Source: an uncultured Aquimarina sp. | GTDB lineage: Bacteria; Bacteroidota; Bacteroidia; Flavobacteriales; Flavobacteriaceae | NCBI GenBank assembly: GCA_947503835.1 | Contig: CANNFM010000003.1 | Location: forward strand, 248,001 to 312,000 | Direction: 5' to 3' | Length of the DNA: 64,000 bases | Shown here: positions 1 through 7,643 of the stretch, piece after piece | How positions within the stretch are numbered: position 1 is the stretch's first letter | How the letters are laid out: each line of letters starts with the position of its first letter | Notes under the pieces: model-generated | Database searches by the model: none | What the model was told of the DNA's origin: nothing | Seen by the model: only the letters and a program-made list of their open reading frames with translations | Translations under genes and position numbers: made by a program

Positions 1-345
1 AGATATTTTTCGTCTATTGCAAACTTTTGCAATATCTGCGTTTAAAATAGGGGAGACGATAAAATTTGCTCCTTTTTGAATGAATAATGAAGCAGTTCCA
101 GAGTCTACAATAGATCCAATACCAATAATCATCCCCGGAAGGGCATCAACAACCCATTTTGAAAGCTCTGAAAAGATGTCTTGGGCATGGTCTCCTCTAT
201 TTGTAAATTCAAATATCCTTGCTCCTCCATTATAACAAGCTGTGATTACCTTTTTTACTGTGTCGATATCCCGATGATAGAAGAGAGGTACGATCCCCGT
301 ATCTTTCATTATCTGTGCGACTTCTATTCTTGTATACTGTGCCAT
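1..345 (-). CDS. eda: KDPG/KHG aldolase, C-terminus cut by window edge
   Basis: Reverse-strand frame from an ATG at 343-345 stays open to base 1, giving the first 115 residues. The visible protein starts MAQYTRIEVAQIMKDTGIVP and contains a GGARIFEFTNRGDQA stretch, matching the Glu-containing strand of class I 2-keto-3-deoxy-6-phosphogluconate aldolases in the Bacteroidota form; the later Schiff-base lysine lies outside the window or at its edge. In the family the enzyme cleaves KDPG to pyruvate and glyceraldehyde-3-phosphate, the last step of alginate monomer catabolism. The start codon overlaps the stop of the KDG kinase gene by one base (TAATG), so the two are almost certainly co-translated. 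Truncation is due to the window, not to a mutation. Confidence 0.9.
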   Translation of the reverse strand, partial: MAQYTRIEVAQIMKDTGIVPLFYHRDIDTVKKVITACYNGGARIFEFTNRGDHAQDIFSELSKWVVDALPGMIIGIGSIVDSGTASLFIQKGANFIVSPILNADIAKVCNRRKIS

Positions 346-1349
346 TATCGTATGATTCTACCACTCAGGTTACCCTGAATTATATTAAGTATCTCTTTTT
401 CGGTTACTAAATTGGCATCACCTTCGATCGTGTGTTTAATAGCACATGCGGCATTAGCAAACTCGAGTGCCATAATATCATCATAGTGCAATAAACCATG
501 TATTAACCCTGCAGCATATGCGTCTCCTGTACCAATTCGATCTATCACGTGGGTGATTTCTAATTCGTCGGTTTGTGCATATTCATTTCCGTTCCACATT
601 CGGGCTCTTATTTTATGCCAATTGGCATTAACCGATATTCTGGTTTTATCAAACACTTTTTTAATGCTCGAATGCTCATTAATTAATAATTTACTACCCG
701 CAACAAAACCTTCTTTACTATGAGAAAATGTTGTTTTAAACAATTCATTAATTTCATTTGGACCACCAATAAAGATAGTAGACATGCTAACTAATTCGTT
801 TAGGATGTCAATTGCATTTTTTTCGTAATTCCATAAATTACTCCTGTATGCCGGATCTGCGGATATTGTTATTCCTTTCTCATTAGCAATTTGGAGCCCT
901 TCTTTAAGTGCTTGATACGCATTATAAGATAAGGCAGGAGTAATACCGGTCCAATGAAACCAGGTGCAATCCTCAAGAATTGTATGCCAGTCTATCAGTT
1001 TAGGATCAATATTACTAAATGCTGTGTTGGACCTATTATATGATATAGTACTAGATCTCATAACTGCTCCAACTTCTAGAAAATACAATCCTAATGGGTA
1101 TTTTGAATCCATGATTGAGCTGGTATTTACACCATACTTTTGGAGATAGCTTTTTACAGCATCACCCACAAAATCATTAGACACAGCACTTATATGTTCT
1201 GTTTTATTACCTAATTGCGAGAGGGAAATTGCCACATTAGCCTCTGTTCCGCCAAAGTAGTACTCTAGTTGGTTAGATTGTTTTAATTTTTTATTTCCCA
1301 GTGGAGCTATACGCATTAAAACTTCTCCAAAGGTTACTACTTTACTCAT
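345..1349 (-). CDS. kdgK: 2-keto-3-deoxygluconate kinase (PfkB family)
   Basis: A 334-residue PfkB-family sugar kinase. The N-terminal strand (VVTFGEVLMRIAP) is followed by the sugar-binding GGTEANVAISLSQLG segment near residues 34-48, and near the C-terminus RIGTGDAYAAGL carries the GxGD signature with the catalytic aspartate. These are the features of KDG kinases that phosphorylate 2-keto-3-deoxygluconate with ATP in the cytoplasm. Its partner is the overlapping downstream aldolase; upstream, after about 145 bp, is the DEH-reductase-like SDR. The order transporter, reductase, kinase, aldolase supports the alginate assignment over other PfkB substrates. Confidence 0.9.
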   Translation of the reverse strand: MSKVVTFGEVLMRIAPLGNKKLKQSNQLEYYFGGTEANVAISLSQLGNKTEHISAVSNDFVGDAVKSYLQKYGVNTSSIMDSKYPLGLYFLEVGAVMRSSTISYNRSNTAFSNIDPKLIDWHTILEDCTWFHWTGITPALSYNAYQALKEGLQIANEKGITISADPAYRSNLWNYEKNAIDILNELVSMSTIFIGGPNEINELFKTTFSHSKEGFVAGSKLLINEHSSIKKVFDKTRISVNANWHKIRARMWNGNEYAQTDELEITHVIDRIGTGDAYAAGLIHGLLHYDDIMALEFANAACAIKHTIEGDANLVTEKEILNIIQGNLSGRIIR

Positions 1350-1493
1350 TTTTAATTTTGATTTATGGTCATTAATAATGAAAAATTAACCAAAAGCTAA
1401 ACCCCCATTTATAGTAACATTATTTCCTATAAATATAGATGATTAATCACTAGCTTAATAAGCCATTATTTAAATTTGTATACTTCTTTATTT

Positions 1494-2255
1494 TTAAATT
1501 CCTAAAGCTTGCCCTCCACCAATTTGAATAGTTTCGGCGGTTATAAAAGCAGCATTATCACTTGCTAAGAAAGAAACAACAGAAGCTACATCTTCAGGTT
1601 GACCTAATCTTCCTAATAAAATATTATTTTTCCATGATGCAAAAACTTCGGGCTTTGTTGATTTAATTTGCGCATGGAATGGAGTATCAATTGTACCAGG
1701 AGACACAGCATTTACTCTAATACCATACTCTGCCAAGTCTTTTGCTAATGCTCTGGTTATTGCATTAACTGCTGCTTTAGATGTTCCGTAAATCCCTGCT
1801 CCAGGCCCTCCAGCAGTCCATCCAGCATTTGACGTGTAGTTTATAATAGAAGCGTTTTCTCCTTTTTTAAGGAATGGAATAGCAGCTCTTGAAACAAAAA
1901 AAGTGGAGTCAAGGTTTAACGCCATTACAGATCTGTAAAATTCGGTTGTCATTCCTTCAAATCTGGATCGTCCACCTAATCCACCAGCATTATTTACCAG
2001 TACATCAATTTTACCATACTTTTCTCCAATCGCATTTATGTTTGCGGTTACGGCATCTTCGTTGGTAACGTCAAATCCATAGTACTCAGCAGTTATTCCT
2101 TGAGCGGTAAGTTCTTCTACTCTTTGAGCTCCTTTATCATCCTCTATACCATTTAAAATTACAGTATATCCATCGTTACCTAATCTTTTTGCAACTTCGA
2201 AACCAATACCACCGGTAGCTCCAGTTACTATAGCTATTTTTCCTTTTAAATTCAT
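1494..2255 (-). CDS. SDR-family oxidoreductase, likely DEH reductase
   Basis: A 253-residue classical short-chain dehydrogenase/reductase. It has the nucleotide-binding TGATGGIG motif at about residues 12-19, NNAGG near 87-91, a catalytic Ser in the INYTSNAG region and the YGTSKAA (YxxxK) motif, then the PG motif (SPGTIDTP). In alginate loci this family member reduces 4-deoxy-L-erythro-5-hexoseulose uronate (DEH) to 2-keto-3-deoxygluconate, which the downstream kinase would then phosphorylate. It lies 28 bp behind the MFS transporter gene, so the two form an operon. The DEH substrate is inferred from context; NADH versus NADPH preference cannot be read with confidence. Confidence 0.85.
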   Translation of the reverse strand: MNLKGKIAIVTGATGGIGFEVAKRLGNDGYTVILNGIEDDKGAQRVEELTAQGITAEYYGFDVTNEDAVTANINAIGEKYGKIDVLVNNAGGLGGRSRFEGMTTEFYRSVMALNLDSTFFVSRAAIPFLKKGENASIINYTSNAGWTAGGPGAGIYGTSKAAVNAITRALAKDLAEYGIRVNAVSPGTIDTPFHAQIKSTKPEVFASWKNNILLGRLGQPEDVASVVSFLASDNAAFITAETIQIGGGQALGI

Positions 2256-2283
2256 TTTTTCTAATAATTTATTATAAGTTGTT

Positions 2284-3552
2284 TTAATTTTTTTCTTTTA
2301 ATGGTTTTATTTCTTTGATCAGCACAAAAATCGATAGTACTGATAATGGCGCCAATACTGCCAGAATAATAAATGCTGGAGTATAAGAAACCGTTGTTAT
2401 TTTAGGGATAATAAAGTTCATTATCGCTACCGAAATAGCTCCGATAGTACCTGCAAGCCCGGCTAGCGCTCCTACTGATTTACTTTTTAAGAGATCACTG
2501 GATAAGGTTTGTATGTTGCTAATAGAGAATTGAAATCCAAAAAGCACTACAAATACAAAGGAGACGAACTTGATAGGTGTGTCTGCAAACAGGATAGCGC
2601 CTATAATGGAAATAAAAATAATGACTCCACCAAGAGCGATAACTCGTTTTCTAGCTTTGTCTAGACTCAATGATTTCATTAACCTCTGCACATACCAACC
2701 ACCTGCAATACTTCCTATAGCTGCTCCTACATATGGGAACCAGGCATAGAGACCAATCTCTTTTACGTTGAATCCATATTCTTTATTAAGATAAATTGGC
2801 ATCCAGAATACAAATAACCACCAGATGGGTTCAATAAAGAATCGAGCGGCTAATATTCCCCATGCTTCTTTAAATTTCAGTATTTTTAATAGCGGCAAAG
2901 CTTTCTCTTGATTATTTTCTTCGTTGTTTTGTTCTTGATCGGATAAGATGTATTCTTTTTCTTCATTAGTTATCCATGGATGCTCTTTGGGTTGTTTCTT
3001 ATTGAAAATCAACCAAGGGATAATCCATAAAAAACCAATTACACCAATGATGATAAAAGTCCATCTCCATCCATAGCCTTCAAATAATTCTGCTATTGTT
3101 GGAGCGGCAATTATTGAACCAATAGCGGCACCAGCATTAAATATTCCTTGTGCTACAGCACGTTCTTTTATAGGAAACCATTCTGCATTATTTTTTACGG
3201 CTCCTGGCCAGTTTCCTGCTTCTGAAACTCCCAATATACCTCTATAAAGACCCAAGGAAGCCAGTCCTTTGGCGAAAAAATGAAGTAAAGATGCCAACGA
3301 CCAGAAAAAGATAGATAGTACAAACCCAATCTTAGTGCCTACTTTATCATATACCCAACCAGAGATAAATTTACCAGCAGCATAAGTGATGGTGAAAATG
3401 TTGATAATCCAGGCGTAATCTTCTTCCGTTAACCCTAAATCTTTTTTCATTTCTGGCCACATAATTCCTAGTGCAGATCTGTCTATATAATTTATTATCG
3501 TTGCTAGACATACTAGTCCTATAATCCACCATCTTAATCCTTTAACTTTCAT
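2284..3552 (-). CDS. MFS transporter, hexuronate/anion:cation symporter type
   Basis: A 422-residue protein with about 12 hydrophobic segments and the MFS cytoplasmic-loop pattern (DKVGTKIGF after helix 2, RGILGVSEAGNWPGAVK in the helix 4 region). The last motif is typical of the ACS/ExuT hexuronate branch. A charged central loop rich in Glu/Asn (around residues 195-220) separates the two halves. In alginate loci this protein is thought to carry unsaturated uronate monomer or DEH across the inner membrane, feeding KdgF and the reductase next door. Start is ATG at 3550-3552. Its upstream region lacks the TTGGTnnACCAA operator found before other units of this locus. Confidence 0.85.
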   Translation of the reverse strand: MKVKGLRWWIIGLVCLATIINYIDRSALGIMWPEMKKDLGLTEEDYAWIINIFTITYAAGKFISGWVYDKVGTKIGFVLSIFFWSLASLLHFFAKGLASLGLYRGILGVSEAGNWPGAVKNNAEWFPIKERAVAQGIFNAGAAIGSIIAAPTIAELFEGYGWRWTFIIIGVIGFLWIIPWLIFNKKQPKEHPWITNEEKEYILSDQEQNNEENNQEKALPLLKILKFKEAWGILAARFFIEPIWWLFVFWMPIYLNKEYGFNVKEIGLYAWFPYVGAAIGSIAGGWYVQRLMKSLSLDKARKRVIALGGVIIFISIIGAILFADTPIKFVSFVFVVLFGFQFSISNIQTLSSDLLKSKSVGALAGLAGTIGAISVAIMNFIIPKITTVSYTPAFIILAVLAPLSVLSIFVLIKEIKPLKEKN

Positions 3553-3597
3553 ATAATTTTTTAGTTTGTTAAAGAGTTTTCTCTGAAATGTGCTAAA

Positions 3598-3633
3598 AGG
3601 CTTTATCTTCTATTAAGATAGTAAAGCAAGCCT
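3598..3633 (-). terminator. Stem-loop between GntR gene and MFS gene
   Basis: On both strands GCTTTATCTT pairs with AAGATA-g-TAAAGC across a CTATT loop (one bulged G), and AGGCTT/AAGCCT offers an outer alternative. Read on the minus strand it ends in GCCTTTTAG, a weak T-run. It lies downstream of the GntR gene and upstream of the MFS gene, so it may end the regulator transcript or structure the MFS leader. Confidence 0.4.
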
Positions 3634-3783
3634 GGTATTATTTCAAAATACTGAGAAGCCATTGAAGTCATAGATTAGGTCTAAATCTATCTAAATACTT
3701 TTTGTAAAATGGTCTAAGTACGAATCCCTCTATGTATTTAAGAAGAAAATAAAAGCGTGTAATTTTATTTTCTACATTTTTAT

Positions 3784-4491
3784 TTACTCTTTTTGGCTAT
3801 AACAGTATTGATATAACATTTTGAAGTGAGCTTTCATTTTTTCTTTAGCTAGCTTCGGGTCTTGGATTTTAATGGCTTCATAAATATCTGTATGTTCTTG
3901 GATTCCCAAAAATGCTTGATTAGAATCACATACATGATATTTCTCAAAATTGGTAATGATACCGGGAGTAATAATAAGCATGAATGTATTCATAGTACTA
4001 TTTCCGCTTGCTTTGGCAATTGCTAGATGAAATAACAAATCTTCTTGAACAGCATCTTCTCCTTTGATAACTTTATGGGCATATGCATCAAGTGCTTCTT
4101 TAATAAGTTTTAAATCATCATCCGTTCTTCGTAAAGCTGCTAATCTGGCTGTTTTTAGTTCTAATAATATTCTGGTTTCAACTAAAGATTTAAATTCAGG
4201 GTCCTCCAACCGTAAAATGTCTTCAATCATACCATTCATGGCAATAACTCCAATATTCGCTACAAAAGTGCCACTTTGTGGGATGGACTGCAAAAGTCCG
4301 TAAAACTCTAGTTTCTGAATGGCTTCTCTAATGTTTCCTCTACTAACTTCAAATTTTTCGGACAACGTTCTTTCTGAAGGTAACTTATCACCTGGTTCCA
4401 AGTTTTTATAATTGATTAAATCTCGTATTTGGGAAATAATTTTTTTCTGAATTTCGCGGTTTTCATTCTTTGTTAGTATTTCTAATTTCAT
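3784..4491 (-). CDS. GntR/FadR-type transcriptional regulator, FCD domain (copy 1)
   Basis: An N-terminal winged helix (about residues 12-80: LEPGDKLPSERTLSEKF, then VSRGNIREAIQKLEFYGLL and the SGTFV wing) is followed by an all-helical FCD ligand domain. The FCD metal-site pattern is visible: Asp/His in EEDLLFHL-type sequence (here QEDLLFHLAIA) and a late His in MKAHFKML. Family members sense organic acids or sugar acids and usually repress. I prefer the second ATG (4489-4491, MKLEIL) over the one two codons upstream, though either is possible. Two TTGG-type operators lie directly upstream, one overlapping the -7 element, suggesting autoregulation. A paralogue about half identical by eye sits at 17984-18697. 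Confidence 0.9.
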   Translation of the reverse strand: MKLEILTKNENREIQKKIISQIRDLINYKNLEPGDKLPSERTLSEKFEVSRGNIREAIQKLEFYGLLQSIPQSGTFVANIGVIAMNGMIEDILRLEDPEFKSLVETRILLELKTARLAALRRTDDDLKLIKEALDAYAHKVIKGEDAVQEDLLFHLAIAKASGNSTMNTFMLIITPGIITNFEKYHVCDSNQAFLGIQEHTDIYEAIKIQDPKLAKEKMKAHFKMLYQYCYSQKE

Positions 4492-4515
4492 AGTCATCAG
4501 TGTGTATTAAATAAA

Positions 4516-4540
4516 TTGGTTAACCAGATTGGTTTTCCAA
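4516..4540. promoter_or_regulatory. Tandem GntR operators upstream of regulator 1
   Basis: Two 12-bp palindromes, TTGGTTAACCAG (4516-4527) and TTGGTTTTCCAA (4529-4540), 13 bp apart centre to centre. They match the TTGGTnnACCAA motif found before the lyase and susC genes. Confidence 0.75.
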
Positions 4541-4545
4541 AATTA
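4538..4545 (-). promoter_or_regulatory. Candidate -7 promoter element of regulator 1
   Basis: Minus-strand TAATTTTG fits the Bacteroidota -7 consensus TAnnTTTG exactly, and its last bases run into the operator TTGG. Bound repressor would cover the promoter. No clear -33 TTTG was found. Confidence 0.5.
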
Positions 4546-4618
4546 AAAAATTATTTGTTACAATAAAAGGATATAGGTATTTATAATTTTGTTTGATTTA
4601 GTCTATTGTTTATCAATA

Positions 4619-4654
4619 GAGTTTGTTACCTCTTTGGGTTAAGATAACAAACTC
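4619..4654. other. Perfect 10-bp stem-loop downstream of PL7 pair
   Basis: GAGTTTGTTA (4619-4628) pairs perfectly with TAACAAACTC (4645-4654) across a 16-nt loop. It lies between the end of the SusCD-PL7 operon and the promoter of regulator 1. There is no following T-run on the minus strand, so it is not a classic terminator; it could protect or process the 3' end of the operon mRNA. Confidence 0.5.
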
Positions 4655-4743
4655 GATAACAAGGCTAACTCAATTCTATCTTATTCATTTTGTTCATAGT
4701 ATCCTTAATTTATAGTTCAAATAATTATACATTATATTTTAAA

Positions 4744-5715
4744 TCAATGATTTATTTCTAGCTCGAAATATTTAACTTTTGCAAAGGCACCTTCATCACG
4801 TGTAACTAAATAATTACCTGCTTTGAAATAGTTTTCAAAAACACCCCATTTTTGAATATTGATATCGTCATATACTACTGAAGTTTCATCATTTAAAATG
4901 ATTTCCATCTTACCTTCTGAGACTTTAACTTCTAGTGTGAATTTTTCAAAACCAACATAGTCCGGGAACGTATATCCTTCATCATCTCCCCAGGCATCAG
5001 TTCTTAACAGCTCTGTGTCACTTGCATCTATATCCTTCAATACTTTTGTTTTCACTCTTACTTTACCATGAGCCCAGTATATTTTTAAAATAGGAGGGGC
5101 GTTATTGTCCCTTTGTCCAATCAAATCTCGTTGTTGATCAGTAAGTCTGCCATGAATTTGCATGATAATGGTTCTATGGTATTTACCAGTACCATCTTTT
5201 GTGATTTCATTCATGGCCAAAGTGCCTTTCATGGTTCCACCCTGAGCAAAAGTCCAATTGGTTGTATTGCTTCCTGGATTCATTTGTTCTCTAAGTTCTG
5301 TTCTTGAATATGACGAATTTGCCGTAGATGAACCTGGATAAGTATGAAAAACTAAAGCACCAGCTGTAGAATCATTGTACATAAAGGGTTTTAATACTTC
5401 ATTTGTAGCATAATTTAGAATTTCTGGAGGTTTAACTTCGGTTGGGTTCCCGATTGGTAAAGTGACTTTCCAATGACTCAGGTCAATATTTGGTAATGTA
5501 TAATTTTGTGTGTTTGGGTTTTCGTCGTTAGTAGTATCATTGTCTTGGTCGCTACTGTTTATTTCTTCTTCTAAGCTATTATTTTGCTTTTCATTATCAC
5601 TCTGACAGCTTGTACATAGTAAAAAAATCATAGTTAATACTAGTACTAGTATACGGCTAGACTTGTTAATTAAAGTAGCATGTACATATGTGATTATGTT
5701 TTTTGAAGACATCAT
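4744..5715 (-). CDS. PL7 alginate lyase, lipoprotein (tandem copy A)
   Basis: A 323-residue lipoprotein: hydrophobic signal segment, then LCTSC with the lipidated Cys near residue 37, an acidic Asn/Asp/Ser-rich linker to about residue 72, and a PL7 beta-jelly-roll. PL7 hallmarks are SRTELRE (catalytic Arg region), MQIHGRL (the QIH motif, which in the family goes with G-containing blocks) and NYFKAGNYL near the C-terminus (catalytic Tyr region). It would cut polymeric alginate at the cell surface and pass oligomers to SusC/SusD. It follows copy B after 3 bp, and the catalytic domains are clearly recent relatives (WKVTLPIG, PPEIL, MYNDST, QRDLIGQ and DNNAPPILKIYW shared). Start ATG is at 5715 or one codon later. 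Confidence 0.9.
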   Translation of the reverse strand: MMSSKNIITYVHATLINKSSRILVLVLTMIFLLCTSCQSDNEKQNNSLEEEINSSDQDNDTTNDENPNTQNYTLPNIDLSHWKVTLPIGNPTEVKPPEILNYATNEVLKPFMYNDSTAGALVFHTYPGSSTANSSYSRTELREQMNPGSNTTNWTFAQGGTMKGTLAMNEITKDGTGKYHRTIIMQIHGRLTDQQRDLIGQRDNNAPPILKIYWAHGKVRVKTKVLKDIDASDTELLRTDAWGDDEGYTFPDYVGFEKFTLEVKVSEGKMEIILNDETSVVYDDINIQKWGVFENYFKAGNYLVTRDEGAFAKVKYFELEINH

Positions 5716-5718
5716 AGC

Positions 5719-6612
5719 TTAGTGACTAACGGTTAAATCATAAAATTTTACTTTGGCAAATGCATTTTTGTCATTAGTGCCTAAATAGTTTCCTGCTTTA
5801 AAATAATTTTCGAAAACACCCCATCTCCTGATGTTTGCATCTTTATAAACAGCAAACTCATTGTCGTTTAACGAGATGACCATTTTTCCTTTTGTAACTT
5901 TTACTTCTAATGTAAATTTTTTAAAGCCTACTTCTTCCTTAAATGTATACCCTTTATCATCTGTCCATGCATCGGTTTTTAGAATTTCAGTATTTGATGC
6001 ATTTGGATTTTTTAATATTTTGGTTTTAACTCTAACTTTTCCATCTTTCCAATATATTTTTAATATTGGAGGTGCATTATTATCTTTTTGACCGATTAAA
6101 TCACGTTGTTCATTAGTAAGTCTACCATGAATCTGCATAATTATGGTTTTATGATATTTCCCTTTTTTATCTCGGGAAATTTCCCCCATTCTTAATCGTC
6201 CTCGCATTTTTCCTCCTTGTTCAAATGTCCAGTTTACACTATTATCTCCAGGAATCATTTGTTCACGTAATTCAGATCTGGAATATTTGGTATTAGAGGT
6301 TTTTGCATTAGGAACTGCATAAAATACAAGAGCGCCTTGGGTAGAGTCATTATACATATACTTCTTAAGTAGATCATTATTTGCATAATCCAGGATTTCT
6401 GGAGGTTCTACTTCATCTGGCTTTCCTATAGGTAAAGTGACTTTCCAATGACTTAAATCTATCTTTGGAAGTTTGTATTTCTTTTTCTTTTTTTTCCTTT
6501 CTTTTTTAACACTCAAATCTGTAACACCACTTGTCGGGGTTTGACAAGTAGCGTTAACAGATAGAAATACTATTACTAAAAAGGGTAATATGTTTTTTTG
6601 AATGTTTTGCAT
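5719..6612 (-). CDS. PL7 alginate lyase, secreted (tandem copy B)
   Basis: A 297-residue PL7 lyase with an N-terminal signal segment ending in VNATCQT; the Cys is in a poor lipobox, so lipid anchoring is uncertain. Between signal and catalytic domain is a strikingly basic stretch (KKERKKKKKKYK, near residues 36-47), unlike the acidic linker of copy A. Catalytic motifs are present: SRSELRE, MQIHGRL, NYFKAGNYL. It lies 8 bp behind the PKD lipoprotein gene and 3 bp before copy A, within the susC-susD-PKD-PL7-PL7 operon. The role is alginate depolymerisation outside the cell or in the periplasm; the basic linker might grip polyanionic alginate, which is inference. Confidence 0.88.
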   Translation of the reverse strand: MQNIQKNILPFLVIVFLSVNATCQTPTSGVTDLSVKKERKKKKKKYKLPKIDLSHWKVTLPIGKPDEVEPPEILDYANNDLLKKYMYNDSTQGALVFYAVPNAKTSNTKYSRSELREQMIPGDNSVNWTFEQGGKMRGRLRMGEISRDKKGKYHKTIIMQIHGRLTNEQRDLIGQKDNNAPPILKIYWKDGKVRVKTKILKNPNASNTEILKTDAWTDDKGYTFKEEVGFKKFTLEVKVTKGKMVISLNDNEFAVYKDANIRRWGVFENYFKAGNYLGTNDKNAFAKVKFYDLTVSH

Positions 6613-6620
6613 TTTACAAA

Positions 6621-7625
6621 TTAATTAACAGCTGTAATCGTTACAGAATCAACTCGTATTTCTTCATCGCCACTGGCATATCCATACATAGCAAAATCGG
6701 CGGGATCTTCTGGTCCGGAATTACCAATACCTCTTATGAAGAGCGCAACACTATCATTGGCTCCAGCATTAAAGGTGAAAGCAAAAATACGGTAGTCGGA
6801 ACTATTTGGATTATCTATAACCTCAATTAATAAATTATTATTAGCTTCTTCAATTTGATCTACGGAAGTGTATCCAAAACCATCTTGTGGAATTTCAGTA
6901 GTATCTGTGTAGTACATAGGTGTGTAACTACTTACATAACCTTCTCCTGCCAAAACTCTTATTTCTAACTGACTTGGTAAATTTCCGGTTTGATCTGATT
7001 CGAAACGTAAAGGGATTTCAATTCTGTAATCGGCATTTGGAGTAACTGCAAACTCTTGATATGCGTGATCCGGTTCGGCGTTATCAAACTTGATAACATC
7101 AGAACCATTACCACTGCTGGATTCACCCTGTTCTCCAATACTTGTATTGATCCACCCAGAACAAGTACAATCAGAACCTGAAGATTTAGGAAGCCTGTCA
7201 AAATCAGCATTTAATAATACTGGATCCGGAACAGCTGGTACATCTGGTTCAATTAATTCTATTGTTTCTGAATAGGTAGAAGTTTGATTTAATGCATCTG
7301 TAACAGTCAATGTAACTGTATAAGTACCTTCCCCTGGATAGGTATTCTGTGGATCTATTTCAGTCGAAGTATTTCCGTCACCCAAATCCCAGCTGTAACT
7401 GGTTGCATTATTTGATTGGTTTGCAAAAGTAACTTGCGTAAAGGTTTCAACTTCTACACCATTTGTAAAGGTGAAGAATGCAGTGGGTGGCGTCTCATCG
7501 GCGATGGAGTTTTCCTCTGGTAATTCGTCTATAAAATCACAAGAGACAAATACCACTACAAAAACCAAAAGCATAGCTATACTAGTTTTCGATATCAATC
7601 TGTTGTTTAAAACTATTTTTCTCAT
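6621..7625 (-). CDS. PKD-domain surface lipoprotein of the alginate locus
   Basis: A 334-residue lipoprotein: signal peptide ending VFVSC with lipid Cys near residue 29, a PKD domain at about 48-125 (YSWDLGDGNTS and the GTYTVTLTVTD strand are diagnostic), then a beta-rich C-terminal domain of about 200 residues that I cannot name, starting at LNADFDRLP and with a CTCSGW motif. Genes in this position after susD often encode SusE/SusF-like surface glycan-binding proteins, so alginate binding is the likely role. It lies 18 bp after susD and 8 bp before PL7 copy B. No catalytic motif was seen. Confidence 0.75.
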   Translation of the reverse strand: MRKIVLNNRLISKTSIAMLLVFVVVFVSCDFIDELPEENSIADETPPTAFFTFTNGVEVETFTQVTFANQSNNATSYSWDLGDGNTSTEIDPQNTYPGEGTYTVTLTVTDALNQTSTYSETIELIEPDVPAVPDPVLLNADFDRLPKSSGSDCTCSGWINTSIGEQGESSSGNGSDVIKFDNAEPDHAYQEFAVTPNADYRIEIPLRFESDQTGNLPSQLEIRVLAGEGYVSSYTPMYYTDTTEIPQDGFGYTSVDQIEEANNNLLIEVIDNPNSSDYRIFAFTFNAGANDSVALFIRGIGNSGPEDPADFAMYGYASGDEEIRVDSVTITAVN

Positions 7626-7643
7626 AACGTTATATTTAATTTT

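Noticed and set aside
3553..3783. Operator upstream of the MFS gene in ATGGTCTAAGTACG and TTAGGTCTAA
   Set aside because: Neither has the paired TTGG/CCAA halves; the similarity is at chance level.
4619..4654. Rho-independent terminator after the PL7 pair
   Set aside because: Stem is perfect but there is no T-run on the transcribed side, so it is listed only as a stem-loop.
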